From positions 62,001-126,000 of the forward strand of contig JAFZOU010000037.1 in assembly GCA_017550525.1 (NCBI GenBank): a DNA stretch of 64,000 nucleotides. Direction: 5' to 3'. The notes under the pieces were generated by a model. That model worked only from the letters and a program-made list of their open reading frames with translations. It was not told the DNA's origin and made no database searches. Origin of the DNA: Bacteroidales bacterium (GTDB taxonomy: Bacteria > Bacteroidota > Bacteroidia > Bacteroidales > UBA932). The translations under genes and the position numbers were made by a program. Numbering within the stretch: position 1 is the stretch's first letter; each line of letters begins with the position of its first letter. Positions 50,528 to 59,436 of this stretch are shown here, in pieces.

Positions 50528-53500
50528 TTAGAATCCGATTTGCAGCCCGAGGCTGAATGTACGCATGGTAGGATAGTTGTAACCGTCACCCTCACCGCCA
50601 CCAAGGTCGCTGTCGGAACCGTAGCATACGGTAACCACGTCAAAGTCTTTGGTGTATTTGTGCATGGGAGACCAGGTCCAGAGGTTCTCGGCCGAGAGAT
50701 AGACTGACGCCTGCGATAGCCCCAGCTTGCCGATTAGTTTTTTAGGGAAGTTATACCCCACCTGAAGGTTCTTCAGGCGGCAGTACGAAACATCCATCAA
50801 GTAACGGTCTATGCGTTTGTTCTGCCAGGACACGCCGCAGTAGCCGGTCCACTTTGGCAGGAGTGCGTCCGGGTTCTCCGGAGACCAGCAGTTGTCCAGC
50901 TGCCATTTGTAAGCCATGGCATACGGGCGGCAGTACTGGCCCCAGAACGGGCCTTCCTTGGTTGGGCTCCAGAGCCGCTTGCCAACGCCCTGTATAAAAG
51001 CGTTGACGTATACTCCGTGCCAGCTCAGGTTCAGATTGAACGAATACGGGAAACGCGGACGGGTATTGCCGATAATGGTTTGGTCGCCGGGATCGTCAAG
51101 CGTATTGGAGCCAGAATCGATCATATTGTTGTGATTGAGGTCAGAGAAAATCACGTCGCCAGGTTTGGTGATGCCATCATCGTGCATGCGTATACGCGTT
51201 TGTTCGTAAGGAATAGGAAGGCCGGTGTTTATGTCGGTCCAGTAGGTGTCAATCTGCTCCTGGTCTCGGAAAAGGCCTTCTATCCTCCAGCCCCAGACAT
51301 CGCCGATTTCATAACCGGCATAGTAGTCACCGAGGTCTCCGGTGGGATTGTAATACTTGGTAATGAATGAGCGGCTATCGGCCAGAGTAGCCTTTATGCC
51401 ATAGGAGAACGGCGATCCCGCCAGGTCAAAACTGTCGTGCCACGACAGAGACACTTCCCATCCGCTGGTGTACATGTCGGCATAGTTGCCCTTTGGAGCG
51501 CTGGCGCCGTAAGTGTCCGGCAGTGTGGGACCGGTAGTATACATATTATAGGTGCGGCGCTTGTACCAATCGAACACGAACTCCATCCTTCCGGAGAACA
51601 TTCCGAGGTCAAGTCCCAAATCCAGGGTCTGTGAGGTTTCCCAGGTGAGGTTGTCGGGGATTTGGCTAGGTAAACTGGTAAAGCGAAGTCCGCTCACTCC
51701 GTCAAGCGTGCGGCACCAATCGCTGGTGCCCTTGCCCATGTTGTCGTAACTGAACTTTTCCATGAAGGCATAGGTGCTTACGCTACCGTTACCGAGCTCT
51801 CCGAAGGAGCCGCGTATTTTGAGATTGGAAATAAACTTCGGGCTAACCTTCCACCAGTGCTCCTGAGACACTCTCCATGCCGCCGAAGCGGAAGGGAAGA
51901 AGCCCCACTGGCTGTATGTGGGAAATTTGGAGGAGCCGTCGTAACGGCCGTTGACTTCAAGGAGATATCGCTCGTCATAGCTGTAATTGAGGCGGAACAT
52001 AAAGCCTGCCACCCTCCAACGGCTTTCGCTGGAGGATACGCTCATGTCGTCGCCCACGGCGAGGTTGATTGCGTCGGTATCGTAGGTAAGAAGGTCGTAG
52101 CGCTTTGCGTACACGCCTTTCCAATGTTCACGCTCATAATTGTAACCGCCCATTGCCTTGAAATAATGCTTACCGGCAAAGGTCTTTTCGTACTCTGCAT
52201 ACGCGTTGGCGGCGATATAGTCGGTTTCGGAGAAATACTCCTGCAGATAATCGTCAGTTCCGGGTGTGCCAAGGTAAGTTATTTCCCCAGGGGCTTCGCT
52301 GTATGGCACTACCGTGCGTTTCTGAATCTCGTTCTTTCCGCGGTCGGCGTAAGAGAAGTCGGCGTTGATGCGGAAGGTATCGTCAAAGAAACTTGCTCTG
52401 AGGGCGGTGGTGGACTTCCAGTTCTTCACCTTACGGTCTTTGTAGTTGTTGCCGGTAACAAGGCCGCCCACTGCGTAGGCACCGGATTTTGTCATTGTGC
52501 CGTCGGGGTTGAAAATGGGAGAACTCGGATGGCCTTCGGAGTTGATTGCCGACCAGAAATTACCGGAACTCTGCTGATTTGAAGTACTGGGAATATGGTA
52601 GAATTCACTGTTCAGGCTGATATTCTCCGATATTTTGAGCCACGGGCGGAGATTGGCCGACATCTTGGCGCGGAGGTTTATGGTGTGGTACTTGTCCGTG
52701 CTTAGATTGAACAGGCCGTCGTACTTGTAGAAACGGCCGGAAACATAGTAGCTGATATCCTTGTTCCCTCCGCTTACCGAAACGTTGTGTGTCTGGGCTG
52801 TAGTGAAATCCTTGTAGAGCCAGTCGTACCAGTCGGTATTGCCATAATAGACGTACTTTCCATCGGGGCCGATCTCAGTTGTGCGTTTGATTCCAGCGAG
52901 CTGCCGCTGGCGGAATTCCTCCAGCCATGCACGGGAGAAAGGCTGGCTCTTGTTTATGGTAGTTTGATACTTACCGGCAACGCTGTAGTAGCCTTCCGAG
53001 AACAGACTGGCATACACGAACCCGTCCGTTACCACATCCGGCACAGCGGTGGGTGTCATTATTGAAAAACCACCCGTATAGTTGATTTTAGGCTTTCCTT
53101 CACCTGTTGGGGTATTGGTGGTGATTAAAACCACACCATAAGGGGCCCGTGAACCGAACACAGCCGCTGATGCGGCGTCCTTAAGCACGGATACGCTTTC
53201 GATGTCGTTAGGGTTCAGCGTAGATGGGTCTCCTTCAACTCCGTCAATGAGGATGAGAGCAGAACCGCCTGCTCCTACCGAAGTGGTACCTCTAATATTA
53301 TAATCAGCACTGCGTCCAGGCTTTCCGTCCACCAATTCAATGTTCAGGTTAGGAACTACGCCCTGCAACATCTGTGTGGCGTTTGCCACAGGACGACCCG
53401 CGAATACCTGGGCACTCACTTGATCCACGGCACCGGTGAGATTTTCCTTCTTGACGCTGCCGTAACCCACCACAACAACCTCATCAAGGAATTCAGTGGA

Positions 53501-53803
53501 AACATCCAATACAATCCTGATATTTTGAATATCATTTGAGGCGACAAATGAATACTCCTTAAAACCAATTGAGCTGGCTACGAGAGTAGATCCGCGGGGT
53601 GCAATGATAGAAAATTCTCCATCTAGGCCTGTTACAGTACCACGTGTTGTACCCATAACCATAACAGATGCACCTATAACGGGCTCACCTGATCCAGACT
53701 CAACAACAGTGCCTTTAACTGTAACTGTCTTCTGAGCCCATGCAGCTGGTCCTGTTAGAATCAGCAAGGAGACCAGGAAGAGTATTATGCGTTTTTGTGT
53801 CAT
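50528..53803 (-). CDS. susC: SusC/RagA-family TonB-dependent transporter
   Basis: 1091 aa. Signal peptide (cleavage near AWAQ), carboxypeptidase-like Ig domain (VKGTVVESGSGEPVIGASV), TonB box region DEVVVVGYGSVKKENLTGAV, plug domain (LILIDGVEGDPSTLNPNDIESVSVLKDA) and a 22-strand barrel ending in LGLQIGF. It imports oligosaccharides bound by SusD, powered by TonB. First gene of the 53803-36333 operon. Promoter: TTTG, 19-bp spacer, TACATTTG, with operator 3 directly downstream. No N-terminal STN domain is present, so it is probably not itself a trans-envelope anti-sigma regulator; control by the LacI protein fits better. Confidence 0.96.
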   Translation of the reverse strand: MTQKRIILFLVSLLILTGPAAWAQKTVTVKGTVVESGSGEPVIGASVMVMGTTRGTVTGLDGEFSIIAPRGSTLVASSIGFKEYSFVASNDIQNIRIVLDVSTEFLDEVVVVGYGSVKKENLTGAVDQVSAQVFAGRPVANATQMLQGVVPNLNIELVDGKPGRSADYNIRGTTSVGAGGSALILIDGVEGDPSTLNPNDIESVSVLKDAASAAVFGSRAPYGVVLITTNTPTGEGKPKINYTGGFSIMTPTAVPDVVTDGFVYASLFSEGYYSVAGKYQTTINKSQPFSRAWLEEFRQRQLAGIKRTTEIGPDGKYVYYGNTDWYDWLYKDFTTAQTHNVSVSGGNKDISYYVSGRFYKYDGLFNLSTDKYHTINLRAKMSANLRPWLKISENISLNSEFYHIPSTSNQQSSGNFWSAINSEGHPSSPIFNPDGTMTKSGAYAVGGLVTGNNYKDRKVKNWKSTTALRASFFDDTFRINADFSYADRGKNEIQKRTVVPYSEAPGEITYLGTPGTDDYLQEYFSETDYIAANAYAEYEKTFAGKHYFKAMGGYNYEREHWKGVYAKRYDLLTYDTDAINLAVGDDMSVSSSESRWRVAGFMFRLNYSYDERYLLEVNGRYDGSSKFPTYSQWGFFPSASAAWRVSQEHWWKVSPKFISNLKIRGSFGELGNGSVSTYAFMEKFSYDNMGKGTSDWCRTLDGVSGLRFTSLPSQIPDNLTWETSQTLDLGLDLGMFSGRMEFVFDWYKRRTYNMYTTGPTLPDTYGASAPKGNYADMYTSGWEVSLSWHDSFDLAGSPFSYGIKATLADSRSFITKYYNPTGDLGDYYAGYEIGDVWGWRIEGLFRDQEQIDTYWTDINTGLPIPYEQTRIRMHDDGITKPGDVIFSDLNHNNMIDSGSNTLDDPGDQTIIGNTRPRFPYSFNLNLSWHGVYVNAFIQGVGKRLWSPTKEGPFWGQYCRPYAMAYKWQLDNCWSPENPDALLPKWTGYCGVSWQNKRIDRYLMDVSYCRLKNLQVGYNFPKKLIGKLGLSQASVYLSAENLWTWSPMHKYTKDFDVVTVCYGSDSDLGGGEGDGYNYPTMRTFSLGLQIGF

Positions 53804-53840
53804 AATATTTGGGTTGTTTTAAACTCATCTTTTATAGCGG

Positions 53841-53888
53841 TGTGTGCGCACACACCACAAATGTAGAAATTATTTTTCTTTCTACAAA
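53841..53888 (-). promoter_or_regulatory. susC promoter with LacI-type operator 3
   Basis: Minus strand: TTTG (53888-53885), a 19-bp spacer and TACATTTG (53865-53858), a near-ideal Bacteroidetes promoter. The perfect palindrome TGTGTGCGCACACA (53841-53854) starts 3 bp downstream, over the transcription start. Confidence 0.8.
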
Positions 53889-53907
53889 GAGTTTTGGGTT
53901 TTTTTGT

Positions 53908-53927
53908 TATCTTTGTGTGCGCACACA
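53908..53927 (+). promoter_or_regulatory. GH3 gene promoter with LacI-type operator 4
   Basis: TATCTTTG (53908-53915) overlapped by the perfect palindrome TGTGTGCGCACACA (53914-53927). Leader to the GH3 ATG is about 70 nt. No good -33 box was seen at the usual spacing. Confidence 0.75.
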
Positions 53928-53991
53928 CTGACGTTTTTTGTTCACTTTGTGAAACGCTGCGAAACCTTAGATACCTTATATTTTAATATAT

Positions 53992-56199
53992 ATGAAGAAA
54001 TTTCTGAACCTCTGCATTATCATTGCACTCGCCTACGCCTGCTGTGGCAAGGGAAACAGCCTTGAAGAAAAAGTTGAGAACACACTCTCACAACTTACGC
54101 TTGAAGAGAAAGTGGCGCTCACACATGCCCAGTCCAAGTTCAGCAGCGGCGGTGTCCCCCGCCTTGGCATTCCAGAACTCTGGCATACAGACGGGCCTCA
54201 CGGAATCAGGCCTGAAGTCCTTTGGGACGAGTGGGTCCAGGCAAAATGGACCAATGACTCCTGCACGGCATTTCCCTGCCTTGAGAATCTGGCCGCAACC
54301 TGGGACAGGGAACTCAGCGCCCTTTACGGCAAGAGCATTGGAGAAGAAGCACGCTATAGGAAAAAGGATGTCCTGCTGGGCCCGGGAGTTAATATAGGAC
54401 GAACCCCGCTAAATGGTCGGACCTTTGAATATATGGGAGAGGATCCGTTCCTGGCTTCTGAAATGGTTGTACCATATATTAAAGGTGTACAAAGCAATGG
54501 CGTTGCTGCCTGCGTCAAGCACTTCGCCGTTAATAACCAGGAAGTGAGGCGCACCGGCACCAGTTCAAATGTAGACGACCGCACAATGTACGAGATTTAT
54601 CTCCCGGCCTTCAAGGCTGCAGTACAGGAAGGCGGTGCCTGGGCCATCATGGGGTCATACAACCTGTGGAACAACCAGTTCAACTGCCACAATGAGCGCC
54701 TCCTCAAGGACATTCTCAAGGGAGAATGGGGATTTGACGGTATTGTAGTCAGCGACTGGGGAGGATGCAGGGATGATGACGAAGCCGCCGCCAACGGCCT
54801 GGACATAGAGATGGGAACATGGGTAGACCCTGATTTGGAGGTTGAAGGAGCATCAAACCTCTATAACCTGTACCATCTGGCCAACCCCTATCTTGAAAGG
54901 CTGCGTGACGGACGTGCAAGCATGGAAGACCTGGACGACAAGGCTCGCCGCGTACTCAGGACAATCTACCGCACATCAATGAGCGAGGAAAAGCATTTTG
55001 GCAGTTTTACATCTCCCGAGCATTTTGCTGCCGGACGCAAGATTGCGGCCGATGGAATAGTGCTCCTTAAAAATGACGGCGCCCTCCCCCTCAACATTCC
55101 TCAAGGCGGACGCATCCTGCTTGTGGGAGAAAACGCATACAAGATGATGACAGTTGGCGGAGGCAGTTCCAGCCTCAAGACCAAGCACGAGATAATACCC
55201 CTGGATGCCCTCCGCGAGGCTTTTGCAGGGAAGGCCGATGTAATTTGGGAAAGAGGCTACGTAGGTGACACCACCACGGATTACAACCTGGTTGTCACGG
55301 GACAGGACCTCTCCGAAAGCCGTTCCCCGGAGCAGCTTCTTGCCGATGCACTAGCTGCAGCAAAGGATGCGGACCAGGTTATTTTCATAGGAGGACTCAA
55401 CAAGAGCAAGAATCAGGATAAAGAAGGAACCGACCGTCTGGACATTGTCCTCCCCTACGGTCAGGACGCACTCATCGAAGCCCTTGCCGAGGTCTGCCCG
55501 AACCTTGTCGTGGTAAACATCTCAGGCTCCCCCGTAGCAATGCCCTGGGCATCAAAGGTAAATGCCATAGTACAGTCCTGGTACGGCGGATCTGAAAGCG
55601 GACACGCCCTTGCCGATGTCCTCACCGGCGCCGTTAACCCCTCCGGAAAACTGCCCTTCACCATGCCGTTTGCCCTTGCCGACGGTCCTCTCAAGACTCA
55701 GCGTCAGTATCCCGGAATCAAGGAGGAGGGAAAACAGTGGTGGCAGGAGTACTACGACGAAGGAGTTTTTGTGGGTTACCGCTGGTACTCCTCAAAGGGT
55801 ATTCCCGTACAGTATCCATTTGGCTATGGCCTGAGCTACACCACCTTTGAGCTTAGCGGCGCCAAGCTGTCAGCTTCTTCTATTAAGGCCGGGAAGGAGG
55901 TTTCTGCCACCATAATGGTAAAGAACACCGGTTCTGTTGCCGGCGCAGAAGTAATCCAGCTTTATGTAAACGATGAAGATGCATCCGTAGAGCGCCCGGC
56001 ACGTGAATTGAAGGGATTTCAGAAGGTATTTCTGGAACCTGGTGCATCGGCCAAAATCTCTTTCAAGATTAAGCCGGAGCACCTTAGTTTCTTTGATGCC
56101 GATGCCCATTCCTGGAAGCTTGAGCCCGGAGATTTCCACATTCTCATCGGCACATCTTCCGAGAACCTGCCATTTGATTTACCGCTGAAAGTAAGTTAA
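53992..56199 (+). CDS. GH3 beta-glycosidase lipoprotein (BglX-like)
   Basis: 735 aa. Signal with Cys ~17-18 (AYACC). GH3 N-domain: GIPELWHTDGPHGIR, LGPGVNIGRTPLNGRTFEY, VKHFAVNNQE and the nucleophile Asp in IVVSDWGG. The second alpha/beta domain has GVLLLKNDGALPL-type residues (GIVLLKNDGALPLN) and YGGSESGHALADVL, and a C-terminal FN3-like domain (VSATIMVKNTGSVAG). The family removes beta-linked glucose or xylose from oligosaccharide ends in the periplasm. First gene of a two-gene unit with the GH2 enzyme, under operator 4. Confidence 0.93.
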   Translation: MKKFLNLCIIIALAYACCGKGNSLEEKVENTLSQLTLEEKVALTHAQSKFSSGGVPRLGIPELWHTDGPHGIRPEVLWDEWVQAKWTNDSCTAFPCLENLAATWDRELSALYGKSIGEEARYRKKDVLLGPGVNIGRTPLNGRTFEYMGEDPFLASEMVVPYIKGVQSNGVAACVKHFAVNNQEVRRTGTSSNVDDRTMYEIYLPAFKAAVQEGGAWAIMGSYNLWNNQFNCHNERLLKDILKGEWGFDGIVVSDWGGCRDDDEAAANGLDIEMGTWVDPDLEVEGASNLYNLYHLANPYLERLRDGRASMEDLDDKARRVLRTIYRTSMSEEKHFGSFTSPEHFAAGRKIAADGIVLLKNDGALPLNIPQGGRILLVGENAYKMMTVGGGSSSLKTKHEIIPLDALREAFAGKADVIWERGYVGDTTTDYNLVVTGQDLSESRSPEQLLADALAAAKDADQVIFIGGLNKSKNQDKEGTDRLDIVLPYGQDALIEALAEVCPNLVVVNISGSPVAMPWASKVNAIVQSWYGGSESGHALADVLTGAVNPSGKLPFTMPFALADGPLKTQRQYPGIKEEGKQWWQEYYDEGVFVGYRWYSSKGIPVQYPFGYGLSYTTFELSGAKLSASSIKAGKEVSATIMVKNTGSVAGAEVIQLYVNDEDASVERPARELKGFQKVFLEPGASAKISFKIKPEHLSFFDADAHSWKLEPGDFHILIGTSSENLPFDLPLKVS

Positions 56200-56200
56200 C

Positions 56201-58066
56201 ATGAAACAACTCATCATCTCCGGCATTATTCTCCTTGTTGCCGCAGCCTGCACGGAAAAGAGCTCGTGGTCCCCGGCCGGAGACCGCATAAGGACCAGAT
56301 GGGCAGAAGAAGTTTCTCCCTCAAACGCCCATCCGGAATACCCAAGGCCGCAGATGATAAGGAAGGACTGGAAAAGCCTTAACGGCCTGTGGAATTATGC
56401 GATAACCGCAGTAGACGCTACTCAGCCTGAAGTCCCGGACGGGGAAATCCTGGTTCCGTTCTGCGCAGAGTCTTCCTTGTCTGGAGTCGGCCGCACCGTA
56501 GGCGCCGACAGCGTCCTGTGGTACAGGCGCCGCTTCAAGGTTCCGGGAGCGTGGAAAGAACGCGTCCTGCTGCACTTTGATGCCGTGGACTGGAAGAGCG
56601 AGATCTGGCTGAACGGGCAGTACATTGGCATCCATACCGGCGGATACACCGCTTTTGTCTTTGATATAACGGATGCCCTGGTCAAAGGCCCTCAGGATCT
56701 TGTGGTGAAGGTATGGGATGGCACCAACAATGATGAGCAGCCCCGCGGCAAACAGGTTTCCCGGCCCGGAGGCATCTGGTACACGCCAGTTACCGGTATA
56801 TGGCAAAGCGTATGGCTTGAGCCGGTATCGGCCACTTACATCCGGGACTACAACTGCGTCACGGATATTCAGAAGGGCTCTGTGTCAATTCTTACGGAGG
56901 TTTCCGGAAAGGCCGATGAAGTGCGCATTTCTGTCTTTGAAGGAGGAGAAGGATGGGACGTTGAGAAAGGAAAGAGAGGGGCAAAGGTGGCATCGGCCAA
57001 AGGAATACCTGGAGAGGTCATTTCCGTCACTATTCCTGATGCAAAACTTTGGTCTCCCGACCATCCGTACCTTTATGCGATAGAGATTGAGGCGGTTTCT
57101 GGAGGAAAGGTTGTAGACAAGGTTAAAGGCTATACTGCTTTACGATGCTGCAGCGAGGTGACAGACTCCACTGGCTATAAACGCCTGGCACTTAACGGGG
57201 AAGTGGTTTTTCAGTACGGCCCGCTGGACCAGGGATGGTGGCCGGACGGTCTCTATACCGCCCCCACCGACGAGGCCCTTGCTTTTGACATTGTCAAGAC
57301 AAAGGAATGGGGATACAACTTTATCCGCAAACACATCAAGGTTGAGCCAGCCCGCTGGTACTATCACTGTGACCGCCTTGGGATGATGGTGTGGCAGGAT
57401 ATGCCTTCGATGGCCGGAAACGTGGATGTGTTCAAGAATGACGGCATTTATGACCCCCAATGGGGGCGCAAAGCATATGGGACTGGCTGGGATTACCCGC
57501 TTTCTGAAAGTGCCAGGGCCAATTATTATAAGGAATGGGGTGAGATTATCGGCCAGCTCAAAAAGTTTCCCTGCATTGTGGTATGGGTTCCTTTCAACGA
57601 AGGCTGGGGACAGTTTGACACGGAAGCCGTTGTGGATTTCACACGCGCACAGGATCCTACCCGCCTTATCAACTCTGCATCCGGCGGAAACCATCGCTAC
57701 TGCGGCGACATTCTGGACAGTCACAGCTATCCACGTCCCCAGATGCTGCTTAGAAGCGACGGCCGGCAGATTGACGTAGTGGGGGAATACGGCGGCATAG
57801 GATACGCCGTAGAGGGCCACACCTGGAATAAGGAAGGCAACTGGGGCTATAAGGGCCTGTGTGAGAACGGTGATGCAGTCCTTGAAAAATACAGGCATTA
57901 TGCCCTTGAGTACCTTCTTCCAAGCATTTCAGATGGCATTGCCGGTGCCGTTTATACCCAGACAACGGATGTTGAAGCAGAGGTCAATGGCATCATGACC
58001 TATGACCGGGAAGTTGTCAAGGTAAACGAGGAAGCCCTACGTGAGATTAACCTGAAGATGCAATAG
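56201..58066 (+). CDS. GH2-family glycoside hydrolase lipoprotein
   Basis: 621 aa. Signal with lipobox AAC (Cys ~17). GH2 layout: sugar-binding jelly-roll (~50-220: LNGLWNYAI, WYRRRFKVP, EIWLNGQYIGIHTGGYTAF), Ig-like domain (~220-320) and TIM barrel with FIRKHIKVEPARWYYHCDRLG, the acid/base in VWVPFNEGWGQFD and the nucleophile in VVGEYGGIG. Lacks the C-terminal domains of LacZ, so it is a short GH2 as in many Bacteroidetes loci. Possible activities are beta-galactosidase, beta-glucuronidase or beta-mannosidase. One base separates it from the GH3 stop. Confidence 0.9.
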   Translation: MKQLIISGIILLVAAACTEKSSWSPAGDRIRTRWAEEVSPSNAHPEYPRPQMIRKDWKSLNGLWNYAITAVDATQPEVPDGEILVPFCAESSLSGVGRTVGADSVLWYRRRFKVPGAWKERVLLHFDAVDWKSEIWLNGQYIGIHTGGYTAFVFDITDALVKGPQDLVVKVWDGTNNDEQPRGKQVSRPGGIWYTPVTGIWQSVWLEPVSATYIRDYNCVTDIQKGSVSILTEVSGKADEVRISVFEGGEGWDVEKGKRGAKVASAKGIPGEVISVTIPDAKLWSPDHPYLYAIEIEAVSGGKVVDKVKGYTALRCCSEVTDSTGYKRLALNGEVVFQYGPLDQGWWPDGLYTAPTDEALAFDIVKTKEWGYNFIRKHIKVEPARWYYHCDRLGMMVWQDMPSMAGNVDVFKNDGIYDPQWGRKAYGTGWDYPLSESARANYYKEWGEIIGQLKKFPCIVVWVPFNEGWGQFDTEAVVDFTRAQDPTRLINSASGGNHRYCGDILDSHSYPRPQMLLRSDGRQIDVVGEYGGIGYAVEGHTWNKEGNWGYKGLCENGDAVLEKYRHYALEYLLPSISDGIAGAVYTQTTDVEAEVNGIMTYDREVVKVNEEALREINLKMQ

Positions 58067-58076
58067 TTTTTTTACG

Positions 58077-58084
58077 TATCTTTG
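58077..58084 (+). promoter_or_regulatory. -7 promoter box of tsaE
   Basis: TATCTTTG ending 5 nt before the GTG start of tsaE, suggesting a leaderless message starting at or near the GTG. Confidence 0.6.
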
Positions 58085-58089
58085 CATAC

Positions 58090-58515
58090 GTGAAACACTC
58101 CATTGCAATACACAGCCTTCAGGAGCTGCCGGCAGCGGCAGAACTATTCCTTTCAGAGATTGGTAACAACCGGCTCATTGCGTTCTATGCGCCAATGGGG
58201 GCCGGTAAAACCACGTTTACTACGGCCATCTGCCATGCCCTTGGCGTGAGGGATGATGCCGTGAGCTCCCCTACGTTTGCAATTCTGAATGAATACCGCG
58301 CGGCAAGCGGTGAACCAGTATTTCACTTTGACTTTTACAGGATAAACCGCCTCACAGAGGCCCTGGACCTTGGCCTGTATGATTACCTTGACAGCGGCTG
58401 CCTGTGTCTTATGGAGTGGCCCGAGAATATTGAGGAGCTTCTGCCGGAAGAAACCCTGAAAGTGCATATTACCGTGCAGCCGGATGGATCAAGGCTGGTA
58501 ACCTGGGAGGACTAG
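58090..58515 (+). CDS. tsaE: tRNA t6A biosynthesis ATPase TsaE
   Basis: 141 aa with GTG start at 58090; no earlier start is possible downstream of the promoter. Walker A in MGAGKTTFTTAI, switch region SSPTFAILNEY, DFYRI, and CLMEWPENIEELLP near the end are diagnostic for TsaE. It helps TsaD, TsaB and TsaC make N6-threonylcarbamoyladenosine on ANN-decoding tRNAs. The ispE start lies 3 bp after its stop, so the two are co-transcribed. Confidence 0.93.
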   Translation: MKHSIAIHSLQELPAAAELFLSEIGNNRLIAFYAPMGAGKTTFTTAICHALGVRDDAVSSPTFAILNEYRAASGEPVFHFDFYRINRLTEALDLGLYDYLDSGCLCLMEWPENIEELLPEETLKVHITVQPDGSRLVTWED

Positions 58516-58518
58516 AGC

Positions 58519-59352
58519 ATGATTACCCATCCCAATGTCAAAATCAATCTGGGGCTGAACGTGCTCAGGAAGCGCCCGGACGGCTACCATGACCTTGAGA
58601 CTCTGTTTGTCCCTTACTTCGGGCTCACGGACACCCTTGAAATCATTACCGGAGATGACTACAGCCGCACAATAGCGGGGCTGCAGGCTAAATACGGGGA
58701 ACTTGCCCAGGCCATTTCCCCGGACGGGAAGCTCATGATAACCATCGCACGGAAGGATGGCGTGGACTGGGATCCCCTCAAGGACCTTACCGCAAAGGCA
58801 TATATGATGCTCTCCGATGATCACAAGCTTCCGCCCATGAAGATTTTTCTGGAGAAGACCAACCCCGTTGGGGCCGGACTTGGAGGGGGATCGGCCGATG
58901 CCGCCTTTGCCCTGAGGATGATATCGGAACTGGCGGAACTGGGCCTTTCGGATGAGGCCCTTGCAGGTTATGCCGCACGTCTTGGCAGCGACTGCGCGTT
59001 CTTCATCTATAACAAGCCCATGATGGGATCCGGCCGCGGGGAAATCCTGGAGCCGTTCCCGCTGGACCTTGGAGACCTCCGCCTGGAAGTGGTGATTCCG
59101 GAGGGAATATCTGTTTCCACGGCCGATGCCTACCGCGGAATTGTCCCCCGCATCCCGGCAAAGCCGCTGGCGGAAGTCCTGCGTCAGGACCCCTCCACCT
59201 GGAAGGAGGAACTGAGGAACGATTTTGAGGAAACGGTGTTTGCAAAATACCCCAAACTTGCAGCGATCAAGGCGGAACTCTATGAAAAAGGGGCGTTGTA
59301 TTGCGCGATGAGCGGCAGCGGTTCGTCCCTATATACGCTTTTTCGTCCCTAA
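58519..59352 (+). CDS. ispE: 4-diphosphocytidyl-2-C-methyl-D-erythritol kinase
   Basis: 277 aa. GHMP kinase: the catalytic Lys in HPNVKINLGLNVLRKRPDGYHD, the ATP loop NPVGAGLGGGSADAAF, the Asp in LGSDCAFF and the C-terminal MSGSGSSLYTLF motif. It phosphorylates CDP-ME in the MEP pathway for isoprenoids, so the organism uses the non-mevalonate route. Co-transcribed with tsaE. Confidence 0.95.
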   Translation: MITHPNVKINLGLNVLRKRPDGYHDLETLFVPYFGLTDTLEIITGDDYSRTIAGLQAKYGELAQAISPDGKLMITIARKDGVDWDPLKDLTAKAYMMLSDDHKLPPMKIFLEKTNPVGAGLGGGSADAAFALRMISELAELGLSDEALAGYAARLGSDCAFFIYNKPMMGSGRGEILEPFPLDLGDLRLEVVIPEGISVSTADAYRGIVPRIPAKPLAEVLRQDPSTWKEELRNDFEETVFAKYPKLAAIKAELYEKGALYCAMSGSGSSLYTLFRP

Positions 59353-59436
59353 TCCGTTGAAACGTAAAAACTTTTTTTGTGATTCTTGCTTTTAAGCCCG
59401 CAACTGGCGACATTGTACGCCAAAAAGTTGTGAGCC

